A model generated the notes under the pieces. That model did no database searches and was not told the origin of the DNA. It saw only the letters and a program-made list of their open reading frames with translations. The position numbers were made by a program, and so were the translations under genes. From UTCFX2 sp963788145 (GTDB taxonomy: Bacteria > Chloroflexota > Anaerolineae > Anaerolineales > UBA4823), in NCBI GenBank assembly GCA_963788145.1, contig CAWBFQ010000006.1, positions 124,001-188,000 on the forward strand: a stretch of DNA of 64,000 nt, read 5' to 3'. The number at the start of each line of letters is the position of its first letter. Within the stretch, counting starts at the first letter, position 1. This document shows positions 47,459 through 58,011 of the stretch, piece after piece.

Positions 47459-48871
47459 TTATAAACCAGAAATAAAAGCTTCGCCACACCGAATTAGCTC
47501 ATCGTGATCATCCGGGGGCTTTGCCTCCTCAAGCAGTTTCACTGTTCGCTCTCGCACCAGATCGAGAAATTTTGGCTGGCCGCGGGCCTGCCAGCGCTCC
47601 AGGCTCCAATGCGGGGATAATTTGCTATCGTAATAAGCTGACCTGAACCGATTCATTGTCAGTTCGCTATCTAGGTAATTCCCACCAGGACCAATTCGTT
47701 CGATCGCCTCAATTCCCAGCGTCAAGTCGTTCAGCTCAAATCCTTCCGCCAGGCTGCGAGCCTGACCGATCACGTCATTGGCATACACTACCATCGCTGG
47801 TGAAAATGCCTTCGAACCCAGGTTGCCGCCAACAAACGGCGCCATCCCAGATTTTCCAAGCAGGCTGGTCAGGTGATTCATCCATTGTAACCCTGCTGCG
47901 ATCAAGTCTGGTCCCCATCCAGCTCCGCTCCCGGATGTGCCGGCGTGTGGTAGTCGATAGCGCGCCATCATCTCGGCGCAGCCCAGGTTGATCAGGAATG
48001 TCTTCGGATCGTAGAAATCCTGCATCGTGCGCATATCGAAATAGGCTGGCAGGCTGCCCAGGATCACCGGCGTCCCTGGTTGGACCAGTTGTGCCAGCGT
48101 TAACCCAGCCAGAAGCTCCGCATTCATCAAGACGAGCGTTCCTCCCACCGTGATCGGGGTGGTCATCCCGGCCATGCTGTAATTTGAATAGATCAACGGT
48201 AATCCTCGCTTGATGGTCTCCAACATTTTATCCGCTGTTCCGGGGTTGATCACCAATGGTGTGATCGGGTTGAAGTATGGAATCAGCCAGGGTCTCGCCG
48301 CCAGATTGTCCCCCAGCTGCTCAGTCAGGTCCAGCATTTGGGTGAATAACCCTTCGTTAGACACCAGCACAACCAAGGGTTTGGTCGTGTTCGCGATCAT
48401 CTCCAGGGTTGCGTACAAATCCGCCTGTTCGGGTGGATAATCCTGCAGCACGCCGATGGTTGAGATCAGGTCGAAATTCTCCAGTGCATGCCCCAACCGC
48501 ACGCCCAAGCTCATATGCTCACGGGTAAACGGCGTCACTTCGTCGCTGAGCGGATCCTGATAATACAGGTTGGTCACCCCGACCCCAAAACAAGTCCGGT
48601 CCTGGCCCAGTTTGAAGGCTGGTTTTCCATACCGGTTATACATTTCCACGATCGCCGGGGCGGTTTCGATGCCCCACTCCACCAGTCCCGGTTCAATGAA
48701 TACCCTCCCGCCCTCTTCAATTCGCGCCCCGTCTGAGCGCCGAAAAACGGATTGGGCTTGGGGTGAATCCACCCGCACCCCAACCCGATGCAAGATGTCC
48801 AGCGAACGCCGATGGACGTATTCGATTTGATTGTCATTTAGAAGGGATAGAGCGGGCGTTGCCTTATCCAT
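47459..48871 (-). CDS. MttB-family (trimethylamine methyltransferase-like) protein 1
   Basis: 470 residues with the MttB superfamily layout: N-terminal IEYVHRRSLDILHRVGVRVD, central VTNLYYQDPLSDEVTPFT, GGTLVLMNAELLAGLTLAQL and PGTPVILGSLPAYFDMRTM, and the C-terminal ERIGPGGNYLDSELT. There is no in-frame UAG, so it belongs to the non-pyrrolysine group, of which MtgB (glycine betaine) and others are known members. The expected reaction moves a methyl group from a quaternary or tertiary amine to a corrinoid protein. Its ATG overlaps the M20 gene stop by 8 bases. Substrate unknown. Confidence 0.88.
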   Translation of the reverse strand: MDKATPALSLLNDNQIEYVHRRSLDILHRVGVRVDSPQAQSVFRRSDGARIEEGGRVFIEPGLVEWGIETAPAIVEMYNRYGKPAFKLGQDRTCFGVGVTNLYYQDPLSDEVTPFTREHMSLGVRLGHALENFDLISTIGVLQDYPPEQADLYATLEMIANTTKPLVVLVSNEGLFTQMLDLTEQLGDNLAARPWLIPYFNPITPLVINPGTADKMLETIKRGLPLIYSNYSMAGMTTPITVGGTLVLMNAELLAGLTLAQLVQPGTPVILGSLPAYFDMRTMQDFYDPKTFLINLGCAEMMARYRLPHAGTSGSGAGWGPDLIAAGLQWMNHLTSLLGKSGMAPFVGGNLGSKAFSPAMVVYANDVIGQARSLAEGFELNDLTLGIEAIERIGPGGNYLDSELTMNRFRSAYYDSKLSPHWSLERWQARGQPKFLDLVRERTVKLLEEAKPPDDHDELIRCGEAFISGL

Positions 48872-50048
48872 TTTCTGCCCGCATCATCCTCAGGACGCTT
48901 TCTGCCAGGATCGCCGTACCCACAGCCAAACAGCCCTCGTCAAGATCGAATCGCGGGTTGTGCAGCAGGCGTGGATCGCCCTCGATCCGGCAGCCTAGCG
49001 AAAACATCGCTCCTGGGGCGAGCTCCGAAAAACAGCCAAAATCCTCTGCTCCCAAACCCTCTATTCCAGGCAACACATGCTCCGCCCCCAGCAGGTCGCT
49101 GGCAGTCTTGCGGATCAGTCTGACCACCTCTGGATCATTGATCATCGGCGGCGTGCCTTTCACAATCTTAAATTGGTAATCTCCGCCCAGAATGCGGGCG
49201 ATCTCGAAAGCGCGCTCAATCTCGACGTGGATTGTCTTCTGAACCGCCAGGTCCATAAATCGGATCGTGCCGTTCAGTTCAACCTGTCCGGGGATCACAT
49301 TCTCGGCCTGCCCAGCATGGATGCTTCCGATGCTGACCACTGCCGGAGCAAAGGGGTCCAGCCGGCGCGAGACAATCGCATTCAAAGCCAGGATCACATG
49401 CCCACAGATATGGATTGGATCAATCACCTTATGCGGGCTGGCTCCATGCCCACCTTTGCCGTAAATCGTCGCAAACCAGGAGTTGACTCCACCCGAGGCC
49501 GGCCCGGATTCCACCCGGATATCTCCAACCGGGGTGCTCGGATCCACATGCAGCGCAATCACTCGATCCACGCCTTCCATCGCCCCATCCTGGACCATCC
49601 GTTGTGCTCCGCTGAAACCTTCCTCATCGTTCATTTCTTCGGATGGCTGGAATAGAAACCGCACTGTACCGGGTAATTGCTCGTAAGTCAGCAATGCCGC
49701 GGTTCCTAACGCCATTGCCGTGTGCGAATCATGCCCGCAGGCGTGCATAATCCCAAGGCGCTCGGACGCATATGCGACTTCATTTGCCTCCACAATCGGC
49801 AGTGCATCCATATCTGCCCGCACCGCAACTATTGGTTTGCCCTGGCCCAGGTCTGCTACTACTCCGGTTCGGCCCACCCCGCTTCGCACCCGATAACCTA
49901 ACTCTGATAAATCCGCAGCGACTCGCGCTGCGGTGCGCTTTTCTTGATAGCCCATCTCGGGATAGCGGTGAAATTCACGCCGCCATGCAGACAATTGTGT
50001 TGCCATTTCTTTAGCTCTTAGAATCATCTTATCCTGCTTTCTGATCAC
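48864..50048 (-). CDS. M20-family metallo-amidohydrolase
   Basis: About 394 residues (387 from the internal ATG at 50027, which has AGGA 5 bases upstream). Metal-binding motifs are HACGHDSHTAMAL, PSEEMNDEEGF and GLGAEDFGCFSELAPG, with the dimerisation lobe between (GKGGHGASPHKVIDPI). This is the IAA-amino-acid/hippurate hydrolase and N-acyl-aminoacid deacylase branch. It would release an amine or amino acid from an amide. Its 5' end overlaps the MttB2 stop and its 3' end overlaps the MttB1 start, so it is tightly built into the methyltransferase operon. Confidence 0.9.
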   Translation of the reverse strand: MIRKQDKMILRAKEMATQLSAWRREFHRYPEMGYQEKRTAARVAADLSELGYRVRSGVGRTGVVADLGQGKPIVAVRADMDALPIVEANEVAYASERLGIMHACGHDSHTAMALGTAALLTYEQLPGTVRFLFQPSEEMNDEEGFSGAQRMVQDGAMEGVDRVIALHVDPSTPVGDIRVESGPASGGVNSWFATIYGKGGHGASPHKVIDPIHICGHVILALNAIVSRRLDPFAPAVVSIGSIHAGQAENVIPGQVELNGTIRFMDLAVQKTIHVEIERAFEIARILGGDYQFKIVKGTPPMINDPEVVRLIRKTASDLLGAEHVLPGIEGLGAEDFGCFSELAPGAMFSLGCRIEGDPRLLHNPRFDLDEGCLAVGTAILAESVLRMMRAENG

Positions 50049-51472
50049 ACGCCCAATGTGCGGATCGCCTCTTCCATAATTTCGTCCAAAGCTTTTTCCT
50101 GCTCTGGTTGCAATGGCTCCACGATATGCTCCGCCAAAATTCGTTCCGCCTGCGCCTGCGCCCGTTCAGCCATCCCTTCACGTCCTTCACGGTCCCAGGT
50201 CTCCCAACTGCGCCTTTCTGCCAGTTGGGTCACGAACATTTCTCCCGCTTTCAGCATCCGAGATGTATGCCTTTGGGTCAGAAAATTGTGCGATCCTTCC
50301 ATCACTGCAGAAATCACCTCGACTGCTAGGGTATCCTCGTTGACCTTAAACCCGCGCGCCAACCGCCGCACCGAAGCCGCGATCTCGCTGTCGCATACCA
50401 TCTGGGCATGGGATCCCAGCACCCCGGCTTCCATCTCCCCGATGCCCGAAAGCTCATCCGCGCCAGCCAACGCCGGGATAATCGCGTTCAGCGCTCGCTC
50501 GTATCCGTTCTGGATGTCGAAGACATGGGCATTTGTTGAAAAACCGTACACATTTACCGGCAGGCCATAACGATGCGCCAGCGCCACCGTACCTGCCGAT
50601 GCAAGCCCTAACTCTACACCGCCCCATACCGAAAGCCCCGTACGCGGTTCCATCATGGCTAATCTTCCACAATATACGATCGGCAATCCTGGTCGAATCG
50701 CCTGCGCTAGCGAGATACTCGCCAGCATCTCGGCGTTTTGCTGCGCCAGCGCCCCGGCGATCGAGAGTGGAGCAGTAGTCCCGGCAGTTGGACAGGGCAG
50801 CGGTCCGAAGGCAATCCCTGCACGCGCGATTTCCAGGATTGCCCCAACCAGATCATCCGGGAAGGTTAATGGACTGACCGGCGACATGCCCAAAGAAAGA
50901 TGCTCTTGAGCGGGGTTGGTGCAACCAACTCTGCCGATCACCTCCGCCATGCGAATCACGAAGCGCGTCTCTGCTGCGGATTGAACCCCAGGACCCTGCA
51001 GCGGCTTCACCGTATTTGGCAGCGCATGGCGATACATTGCTAACGACATCACCGACCCCGGTACATCCTGAGGCGTATAAAAAGGCGTAATCGTTGTAAC
51101 CCCCTCCAGGGCATCCAGGATGCGGGTGCTGTCGATAATGTCTTGCACCACAGCCCAGCGCCTGACTCCAGTCCGATGATCATAAATATCGCGCGCTCCA
51201 CCCAGGTTATGCCAGTTCAGGCTTCCATCCCCCAGCACTCTCAGGCTGCCATCACGCCCGCGCAATTTGACCTGACGGATGCAGCGTGATACCATCCGAT
51301 CCACCAAATCGGGAGGCAACAGCAGCCGCTCTCCTTTCACCACAGCCCCCTCTCCAACCAGGATATCCCGGCCTTCCGGATGAGTCAGCTTCACCCCGCT
51401 CTCAGCCAGGATGCGCAAAGTCGCCTGATGGATGGCCTCAACGTCTTCATGAATTATTGCAGTAAGATGCAT
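50045..51472 (-). CDS. MttB-family methyltransferase-like protein 2
   Basis: 475 residues. N-terminal HEDVEAIHQATLRILAESGVKLT, central GGARDIYDHRTGVRRWAV, the conserved AGTTAPLSIAGALAQQNAEML and PGLPIVYCGRLAMMEPRTG. The C-terminal motif reads MEGSHNFLTQRHT instead of GPGGNFL, so it is a diverged paralogue, probably with another substrate. No in-frame UAG. It follows the S9 peptidase gene by 23 bases and overlaps the M20 gene. Corrinoid-dependent demethylation is inferred from family and context. Confidence 0.87.
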   Translation of the reverse strand: MHLTAIIHEDVEAIHQATLRILAESGVKLTHPEGRDILVGEGAVVKGERLLLPPDLVDRMVSRCIRQVKLRGRDGSLRVLGDGSLNWHNLGGARDIYDHRTGVRRWAVVQDIIDSTRILDALEGVTTITPFYTPQDVPGSVMSLAMYRHALPNTVKPLQGPGVQSAAETRFVIRMAEVIGRVGCTNPAQEHLSLGMSPVSPLTFPDDLVGAILEIARAGIAFGPLPCPTAGTTAPLSIAGALAQQNAEMLASISLAQAIRPGLPIVYCGRLAMMEPRTGLSVWGGVELGLASAGTVALAHRYGLPVNVYGFSTNAHVFDIQNGYERALNAIIPALAGADELSGIGEMEAGVLGSHAQMVCDSEIAASVRRLARGFKVNEDTLAVEVISAVMEGSHNFLTQRHTSRMLKAGEMFVTQLAERRSWETWDREGREGMAERAQAQAERILAEHIVEPLQPEQEKALDEIMEEAIRTLGV

Positions 51473-51495
51473 TGTTTAGATTTCCTTTTAGTTTC

Positions 51496-53495
51496 TTACC
51501 GACCTTCCGTATCCCGTTCTGTTTTTTCCAGGACCTTGGCCAAAAATTCCACCCGGCGTAATTCGTGATGAACAACATTTTCGACTTTTCAAAAAACCAT
51601 GACCCTCGTCCGGGTACAGCCAAAAATCGACCGACTTGCCCAGCGATACCAGAGCGTCTCTGGCTGCGATCAATTCGCTTGCCGGGCAGCGTGGGTCATT
51701 CGCCCCACAAATTAACTGGACCGGCGCAGTGATCCGCTCCAAGAAAAAGAAAGGCGAACGCTCACGCCATAGGTCAGCATATTGAGTTGGACTGCCCATG
51801 TTCTCGATATCCCAATGCTGCAGATCCGAGCGCGAATTAGCGTGCGAGGTGAACCAATTCAAAAATGGCACCACTGCCGATCCCGCTGCCCAAAGACCGG
51901 GAAATTCCGTCAGGCAAGACATCGTCAAGTATCCGCCGTGGCTGCGACCGGTCACCCCGACCCGGTCTGGATCAGCCAAACCTTCTCGCAGCAAGTAATC
52001 CACTCCAGCGACCACATCCATTGTATCTCCATGGCCCATATCAAAGCGGTTGGCTGTCTGCCACTCGCGCCCATACCCGGTCGACCCGCGATAATTTGGC
52101 GCCAGCACAACCCACCCCCGGCTGGCCAAATGCGCCATCACGGGATACCAAAGATATTGAAACAGCCAATTTGGACCACCGTGGATCACAACCACCGCAG
52201 GAGGTTTTTGCATATCCGCTTGCCCCGAGGAACGAAGGGCCTGCCCGGATCGATCAGGCAGGTATAACAGCGCCGGAACATTCCGCCCATCCCGGCTCGG
52301 ATACCAGATATGCTCCGGCATGATGAAATCCTCTGCGCTCAACCCGGCGGGGAGCGATTGGGTCAATGGTTGAAAGGTCTTCTCTTTCAGATCGTACTGC
52401 CAGAGATCATCCGGGCGGCGTGGGCTATCGAATACCAATAAAATCTTGCGACTGTCTGGGGTAAATTTGGGCATAAAATGAACCCCTGCTTCGATCTGGA
52501 GCAGTTGATGAGATGCCTCACCAATTATATGTACTGCCAGCCAGGTCTGCGCGCCTACGCTGTAGACGTAAGCTAACGTCTTCCCATCCGGCGACCAACT
52601 TGGTTCGCTCTTTTCGCCCTTTCCTGAAGTCATCCAGGTAACCTGCCCGCTGGCTAATTCGTAAATACCAATGTCCTGAACTCCCCAATAGTCGCAAGCA
52701 AAAGCCAGCCGCTCCCCGTCTGGCGACCAGCGCGCCTGCCAGGCGTTCAATGGTTTCCCGTCCAGTTCTATAAAAAATGCCGAGCCAGAAGAGACCGAAC
52801 CGATTTCGGCTTGCATTGGAACCAATCCGATGGCGTAATCCTGACCAAAATTCTCGGCAACCACCGCCAGCCATTTGCCATTCGGCGACCAGAGCACATC
52901 CGAGTTTGGACCGGCCTGATCGTATGCCAGTTCCGGCGCGCCAGCCAGCTTCAATCCATCCCCTCTTTCGATCTCGGCTATATATGTGCTGAAACGGCCT
53001 GACCGGTTGGAGATAAAAGCCACCTGGCGGCCATCCGGAGACCAACTCAGATTGGGTTGCAGCGCCTCCGGGCTGTCAGGGGTCAGATTAAAAGTGTTCG
53101 CCTGGATGTTCTCTATCCGCCGGATGTTCTTTATCCGCCATCTTCAAATCTGACTCGTCTCTGAGATTGCAAGCATACAGATCGAATGCCTCGCTCCCAT
53201 CCATATCAACCAGATAAAGCAAGACGTCTCCATCCGGGGAGAATCGTGGGCAAATCTTTGCCCCAGGCCCGTTTGTAAGCTGCCGCCAATTTCTTTGCCC
53301 ATCTACGCCTGGCAGGCCCTGGGCAGGCTGCAAATCTAGCAAGTAAATCTCCATCTGTCCGGTCCGGTTCCAGGAAAATGCTGCTTGCCGCCCATCCGAT
53401 GAAATGTCATAACCGCTGTACGATTCCACATAGGGGACGCTCAATAACTCTTTTAGGTCGAGCAGACGCCCTGGAGTATTCGATTGGATATTCAT
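51496..53495 (-). CDS. S9-family (prolyl oligopeptidase-like) serine peptidase, two frameshifts
   Basis: About 666 residues. An N-terminal beta-propeller of WD40/PD40 type (SWSPDGRQVAFISN, RWSPDGERLAFACDY, SWSPDGKTLAYVYS) gates a C-terminal alpha/beta hydrolase with nucleophile GRSHGGYLTM, Asp in CGANDPRCP and His in DEGHGF. Breaks occur at about 53105-53140, within an 18-bp repeat pair, and at about 51589; the corrected end VENVVHHELRRVEFLAKVLE is typical of S9C peptidases. No signal peptide, so it is probably cytoplasmic and acts on short peptides or acyl-amino-acid conjugates. It lies between MttB3 and MttB2. Confidence 0.87.
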
Positions 53496-53543
53496 TATCC
53501 GCCATCTCCTGTCTGAATCCCAGTCGGATGTTCTTATTCCGCC
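53104..53543. repeat. Four copies of an 18-bp repeat at the 5' end of the S9 peptidase gene
   Basis: GGATGTTCTTTATCCGCC-type copies at 53104-53121, 53122-53139 (a tandem pair inside the gene), 53486-53503 (contains the start codon) and 53526-53543 (upstream), differing at one to three positions. In coding orientation the unit reads GGCGGATAAAGAACATCC. The tandem pair coincides with the frame break. Confidence 0.7.
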
Positions 53544-53566
53544 CGGATCAACGTTCTACTGCGCCA

Positions 53567-55027
53567 TTATTCCATCTCTTGCAGTCGATTTATCCCGGCT
53601 TCCAGCGCCAGGCGTTCGACCATTGTCCGCATCTCGCTCAGTTGCTCGGGCGGGATCTCCGGCTTGCGATAGGTTGCCAGCAATTCCTGTGTCCGCTTCT
53701 GCGCTCGCTCAAAGGTATCCAGCCCTCCTTGTTCCTGCCAGCTCCGCGCCGAACCCCGGTCAATGATCGCCGAAGGCAGGTGCTGTTCCTGGGCAAACAA
53801 CTGTCGGGTAACCTTTTGTTTCAGGAATTCACCTTTGAACTGAATCCCCTCAAACATGGCGGTGGCCAGCGTAGCCGTTCGTTTTTGGACACCTTCTAAC
53901 AAACGCTGTACCATGGCAATCGCCTCTGCGTCCACCACCAGCTTTTCCGGGCTGAAGCATGCCAGGAAGTCCAGCATTCCGGCGCCTGAAATCATGTTGA
54001 TCCCCGCCAGCCCTCCAACCAGCGCCGTCATGCCGCTTTCCATCCCGGCCTGCGCGTCCACCAGTTTGGAGTCGCTTGCCCCCAGGTAGGTGTGGGTTGG
54101 CAACCCGAGCGACTTTCCAACCTGCGCATAAGAGGCGTCGATCATCGCTGTCTCAATCGCGCCCATCGGCGTCGTTCCTTTGCGCATATCAAAGATCGCC
54201 GGCGCTCCGCCCCATACGATCGGCGCGCCTGGCTGGGCCAGTTGATGGATCACGATCCCGCTGATGCATTCAGCCGCATGCTGTACAACCGCTCCCAACA
54301 ACGTCACCGGCGCAGCCGCCCCGGCCAGCGGCATCGAGACCATCTGGGCTGGAACGCCCGCCCTGGCCAACTCGATCAAGTTCTGGGCGCCAAACTCGCT
54401 CCAAATCAACGGCGGCGAAGGACATACGTCAAACACTGCCTGAGGCTTTTCGGCCAGCGCCTGCCGCCCCCCGCTGAAAATCGCCAGCATGTCGATCATC
54501 TTGCCTAAAGTAGGGATCGAAAAAGCCCCGGTTACGATTGGTTTCTTAGAATAGCTCAATACCAGGTAAAGCCGGTACAAATCGCCAATCGCTTTTGGGA
54601 TCTCATTGCATACCACCGCTGTAGATTGGGCTGCATATTGCGGCAACATTTCGGTCAGTTGGACAATCTTGACCAAGTCCGCGCTGGTTGATGGCCGATG
54701 CTCGAGCGTATCCGGATCGAGAATATGAACACCGGACGAACCGGGGTCAAAATGGACCGCATCGCCGCCGTAATTCACGGCAGAATTCATTCCATCCCGG
54801 TCATATAGGTAGAACTGGCTGGGAGCGGTTTGGAGATGACGCCTGGCGACCGCCTCTGGAATATAGACGACTTCGTTCGTTTCATCCACCTTCGCCCCGG
54901 CCTCTGCCAGCAGTTGGCGCGCCTCCGCCGACTGTACCTTGATGCCGGGCTTTATCATCAACTCAAAGGCCTCTTCCAGAACCTGTTGAACGAATTCGTC
55001 TGACAATAGATTGATTTTGGGTTGCAT
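53567..55027 (-). CDS. MttB-family methyltransferase-like protein 3
   Basis: 486 residues. Family landmarks include FVQQVLEEAFELMIKPGIKV, DAVHFDPGSSGVHILDPDT, PLAGAAAPVTLLGAVVQHAA and QPGAPIVWGGAPAIFDMRKG. The C-terminal motif is GIQFKGEFLKQKVT in place of GPGGNFLKQKHT, a clear departure. No in-frame UAG. It overlaps the MttB4 stop by one base and is followed by the S9 peptidase gene. A role in demethylating a distinct amine is inferred. Confidence 0.87.
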   Translation of the reverse strand: MQPKINLLSDEFVQQVLEEAFELMIKPGIKVQSAEARQLLAEAGAKVDETNEVVYIPEAVARRHLQTAPSQFYLYDRDGMNSAVNYGGDAVHFDPGSSGVHILDPDTLEHRPSTSADLVKIVQLTEMLPQYAAQSTAVVCNEIPKAIGDLYRLYLVLSYSKKPIVTGAFSIPTLGKMIDMLAIFSGGRQALAEKPQAVFDVCPSPPLIWSEFGAQNLIELARAGVPAQMVSMPLAGAAAPVTLLGAVVQHAAECISGIVIHQLAQPGAPIVWGGAPAIFDMRKGTTPMGAIETAMIDASYAQVGKSLGLPTHTYLGASDSKLVDAQAGMESGMTALVGGLAGINMISGAGMLDFLACFSPEKLVVDAEAIAMVQRLLEGVQKRTATLATAMFEGIQFKGEFLKQKVTRQLFAQEQHLPSAIIDRGSARSWQEQGGLDTFERAQKRTQELLATYRKPEIPPEQLSEMRTMVERLALEAGINRLQEME

Positions 55028-56485
55028 CAGCTTCGCCCCTCTTCAACGGATCGAATAATCCTGCTCAACTCAGCAGATAGCCCAGGTTCCAATCCGTCCG
55101 GTTGGTGGGTCTTCAGGATTTGGCGCGCCTTGGCAAGCGCCCAGTCCGCTGGCCCATCCTGCTTTTCTTGCCATTCGTTATAAGGTCGGCGATCCATGAA
55201 TTGCGGTAAAAAGAGCTCGCGCATATGGCGGAGGGTATGTTTCTGCTTGAGGAAATTTCCTCCCGGCCCGACTGCCGCGATGACATCCAGTGCAATCGTC
55301 TCATCGTTCACCGGGATCCCTTCCATTGTCTTGCGGACGATATTGTAGATCTCGGTATCCAACAGCATCTGAGCATATGACCAGAATTCGGCTGCCGTGC
55401 AGAAAACCGCACCCCAGCAGCATATCCGACATCACGATCGAAGCCATCAAGGTCGAAAGGCTGTTATCCACGCCTGCCTGCCAGTTCGGCTCTTTTGCCC
55501 CGGTTGCAAACGATCCCATCGATAGCGGGATGTTGTAAAAATCCGAGAGCACATTTGTGGCTGCGCCGAACAGGTAATCCTCTGGACCGCCGCCGGTATA
55601 AGCTCCGCTGCGCAGATCGGATGCGGTTTGGGCTGCCGCATAGAATACTGGCGCGCCTGGAAAAGCCAGTTGAATCAAAGCCGTGCCTGCAATCACCTCC
55701 GCATTGCCCACCACAAGCGTCCCGGCTGTGGTGGCCGGGCCGGTTGTCAGGCAAGCTGCCATCGTCATAAATCCCACCGGTAATCCCGCCTCAGCCCCAA
55801 TCAGGGCTGCCTCAAGGCTGCCTCCATCATGTCCGAGTGGTGGAGCCGTGCACTGCATAATTGACAGCACAGGTCTTTTGCGCAGCATATCCCGTCCGCC
55901 TGCAATTGCGGCTGCCATTTCCACCGCTGCGTGCGCCTCGTGGACTGAATAGATACTCTCCGTCTGGACGTGCTTGGTTGAGTTCTCCCAGATCGCTTTC
56001 AGTTCGTGCAGGCCGCGTGTCTCGGCGGGTTTATCCTGCGCGGAAACCGCCACCCAATGAAAAGCCACTTCTTCTAGGTAATCTGCTACACGGGCGATCT
56101 CGCCTACGTCTTGAAGACAGGAGCGCCGCCTTCTCCCATCATTGATATCAATCACTTCCACCCCACAGCCATCCGTCCCGAGGTAGACGTGATTTCCGTC
56201 CAACGGTAAATCCAATGCCGGGTCTCGCCCTGCCAGGCTGTAAACCGGCGGGGCTTTTTTCAAAGCCTCTTCAATCAGCCAGCCTGGCGCTTTGACGATA
56301 GAAGTCTGTCGATCAACCGATGCGCCATGCGCCTCCCAGACCTCCAGCGCCCGGGCGGATGGAAACCGCACGCCCACCTGCTCAATCACATCTAGCGTTA
56401 CCGTATGGATGCGTTGGATCTCATCCGCAGTCAGGATGTTCAAGCTGAGCTTTGGATTGGTAATGGAATGAATTGCGCGTCCCAT
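55027..56485 (-). CDS. MttB-family methyltransferase-like protein 4, frameshifted
   Basis: About 485 residues, joined across one extra base at 55403 (GCGFLHG into AEFWSYAQMLLDTEI). N-terminal IQRIHTVTLDVIEQVGVRFP, central HVYLGTDGCGVEVIDINDG, then MTMAACLTTGPATTAGTLVV and FPGAPVFYAAAQTASDLRSG, and the C-terminal VGPGGNFLKQKHTLRHM. The break is not a UAG readthrough site. The ATG is preferred over a TTG two codons upstream. It lies directly after the corrinoid protein gene, the usual place of the primary methyltransferase partner. Confidence 0.88.
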
Positions 56486-56497
56486 TGTCAACCCCGG

Positions 56498-57145
56498 CTA
56501 CTTTCCAACCAACTGGCGGGCAACCTGGACTGCGCCGATCGCGTCTTCGCTATATCCGTCCGCCCCAATCTCTTTGACCCACTCGCCCGTCACGGGCGCG
56601 CCGCCAACCATCACTTTCACCTTCGGGCGCAAACCCATATCGTCCAACGCTTCAACAACATCACGTTGGCGGACCATCGTTGTGGTCAAGAGGGCGCTCA
56701 CGCCCACAATATCTGCGTTCACTTCGCGCGCCTTCTCCACCAGGGTCATCACGGGCACATCCACTCCCAGGTCATACACCTGGAAACCGGCTGCTGAAAG
56801 CATCGTCCCCACCAGAGTCTTGCCGATATCATGGATATCTCCGTGAATTGTAGCCAGAACCACCCTGCCGAGCACCTCACGCTCGGTCCCTCGGCGAGCC
56901 ATTTCTGGTTCCAGCGTGCTGACTGCCGCTTTCATCGCTTCGCCCGCCATTACCAACTCCGGCAAAAAGGCGTCTCCGCAGCTGAAGGCGTCGCCCACCT
57001 GATTTACGCCAACCACGAAACCCTGGTTGATCGCTACCAACGGATCCATCCCTAGCTCGATGGCTTGTTTAGCCAGTTTCTCAGCCATCTCCGATTCTCC
57101 GTCGATAATGCTTTGCGCCATGGCCTTAAACAGTTCTTCAGACAT
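56498..57145 (-). CDS. Corrinoid (B12-binding) protein of a methyltransferase system
   Basis: 215 residues. An N-terminal helical cap (MSEELFKAMAQSIIDGESEMA...) is followed by a Rossmann-like B12 domain with the axial-ligand motif GDIHDIGKTLVGTML (His105), GVSALLTTTM and MVGGAPVTGEWVKEIGADGYSEDA. This is the MtbC/MttC/MtgC type that carries the methyl group between two methyltransferases. AAGGAG precedes the ATG. It is the only corrinoid protein in the window and sits upstream of four MttB genes, so it may serve all of them. No activase (RamA) or second methyltransferase is adjacent. Confidence 0.93.
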   Translation of the reverse strand: MSEELFKAMAQSIIDGESEMAEKLAKQAIELGMDPLVAINQGFVVGVNQVGDAFSCGDAFLPELVMAGEAMKAAVSTLEPEMARRGTEREVLGRVVLATIHGDIHDIGKTLVGTMLSAAGFQVYDLGVDVPVMTLVEKAREVNADIVGVSALLTTTMVRQRDVVEALDDMGLRPKVKVMVGGAPVTGEWVKEIGADGYSEDAIGAVQVARQLVGK

Positions 57146-57965
57146 ATTGCTCTCCTTCTTTGAGGTTTGATCCCTTGATCTGGTTTTCTTTCTCTGCAAA
57201 CAATTTTTCTGGGATACCCAGGTATTCAATAAGCTCCGGCCTTAGATTGCGAATGTGGGTTACCGTGTCTGCTGCTGCCTGGTCGGGGTCATGCGCCGCG
57301 ATGGCATCCAGGATGGCGCAGTGTTCGTGATACTCACGTCTCAGGCTGACATCCAATAATTCGGGGTGGCGAAACATATATTCATATAGCCGCCAATCTG
57401 GGAACAGGTTTGAAACCATTTCATATAGCTTGCTCATCAGAAAATTTTCGCTTGCATCTGCGATGGTCAAATGAAAATGCTTGTTGAGCTGGCGCTGAGT
57501 GGACATATCCTCCAGCCTGATCAATCCCCTGGTCGCTTGCACGGTTTGCTCCAGATCTTTCAAATGCGCTTCTGAGATGTTCAGGGCAGCCATGCGCGCC
57601 GCAGTGCTTTCAAGAACCAGGCGCAAGACGTATGCATCCACGATTTCTTCCGCGCTCCATTCCGGAACCCGCACGCCGCGATATGGCACTCGCTCCGCCA
57701 GCCCGACCGAAACCAGAAGATCTAACGCTTCGCGGACCGGCGTCTGGCTGACTCCGATCTGGGACGAGAGTTCCTCCTGCCGCAGCCACTCGCCGGGTGA
57801 ATACTTGCCGGCCACAATTCGCTGGTGCAGCAAATCGAAGATGCCCTCTTTGAGGGACTTCTTCCGCACGATGTCTTTGATGATCTCCATTTCCCCCTCG
57901 TCGCTCTGGCTGACTTCCGGGCGATTGGCTTTATCACCATCAGACAGAAGTTCTCGATCTGCCAT
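57138..57965 (-). CDS. GntR-family regulator (FCD domain)
   Basis: 275 residues. A winged helix at about 38-100 (IFDLLHQRIVAGKYSPGEWLRQEELSSQIGVSQTPVREALDLL) is followed by an all-helical FCD ligand domain with metal-type histidines (NKHFHLTI, EYHEHCAILDAI, VTHIRNL). An N-terminal extension of about 35 residues is acidic. Its 3' end overlaps the corrinoid gene start by 8 bases, so it heads the methyltransferase operon. A palindrome over its own promoter suggests autoregulation, with the operon substrate or product as likely ligand. Confidence 0.9.
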   Translation of the reverse strand: MADRELLSDGDKANRPEVSQSDEGEMEIIKDIVRKKSLKEGIFDLLHQRIVAGKYSPGEWLRQEELSSQIGVSQTPVREALDLLVSVGLAERVPYRGVRVPEWSAEEIVDAYVLRLVLESTAARMAALNISEAHLKDLEQTVQATRGLIRLEDMSTQRQLNKHFHLTIADASENFLMSKLYEMVSNLFPDWRLYEYMFRHPELLDVSLRREYHEHCAILDAIAAHDPDQAAADTVTHIRNLRPELIEYLGIPEKLFAEKENQIKGSNLKEGEQYV

Positions 57966-58011
57966 TCCATCTCCAATCTTTGCACAGTCCGAAGATAAAT
58001 AATGCGATCTT

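Noticed and set aside
55383..55423. Possible pyrrolysine (UAG) readthrough or recoding in MttB4
   Set aside because: The break is a one-base shift at 55403, not an in-frame UAG, and the other three paralogues have no internal stop.
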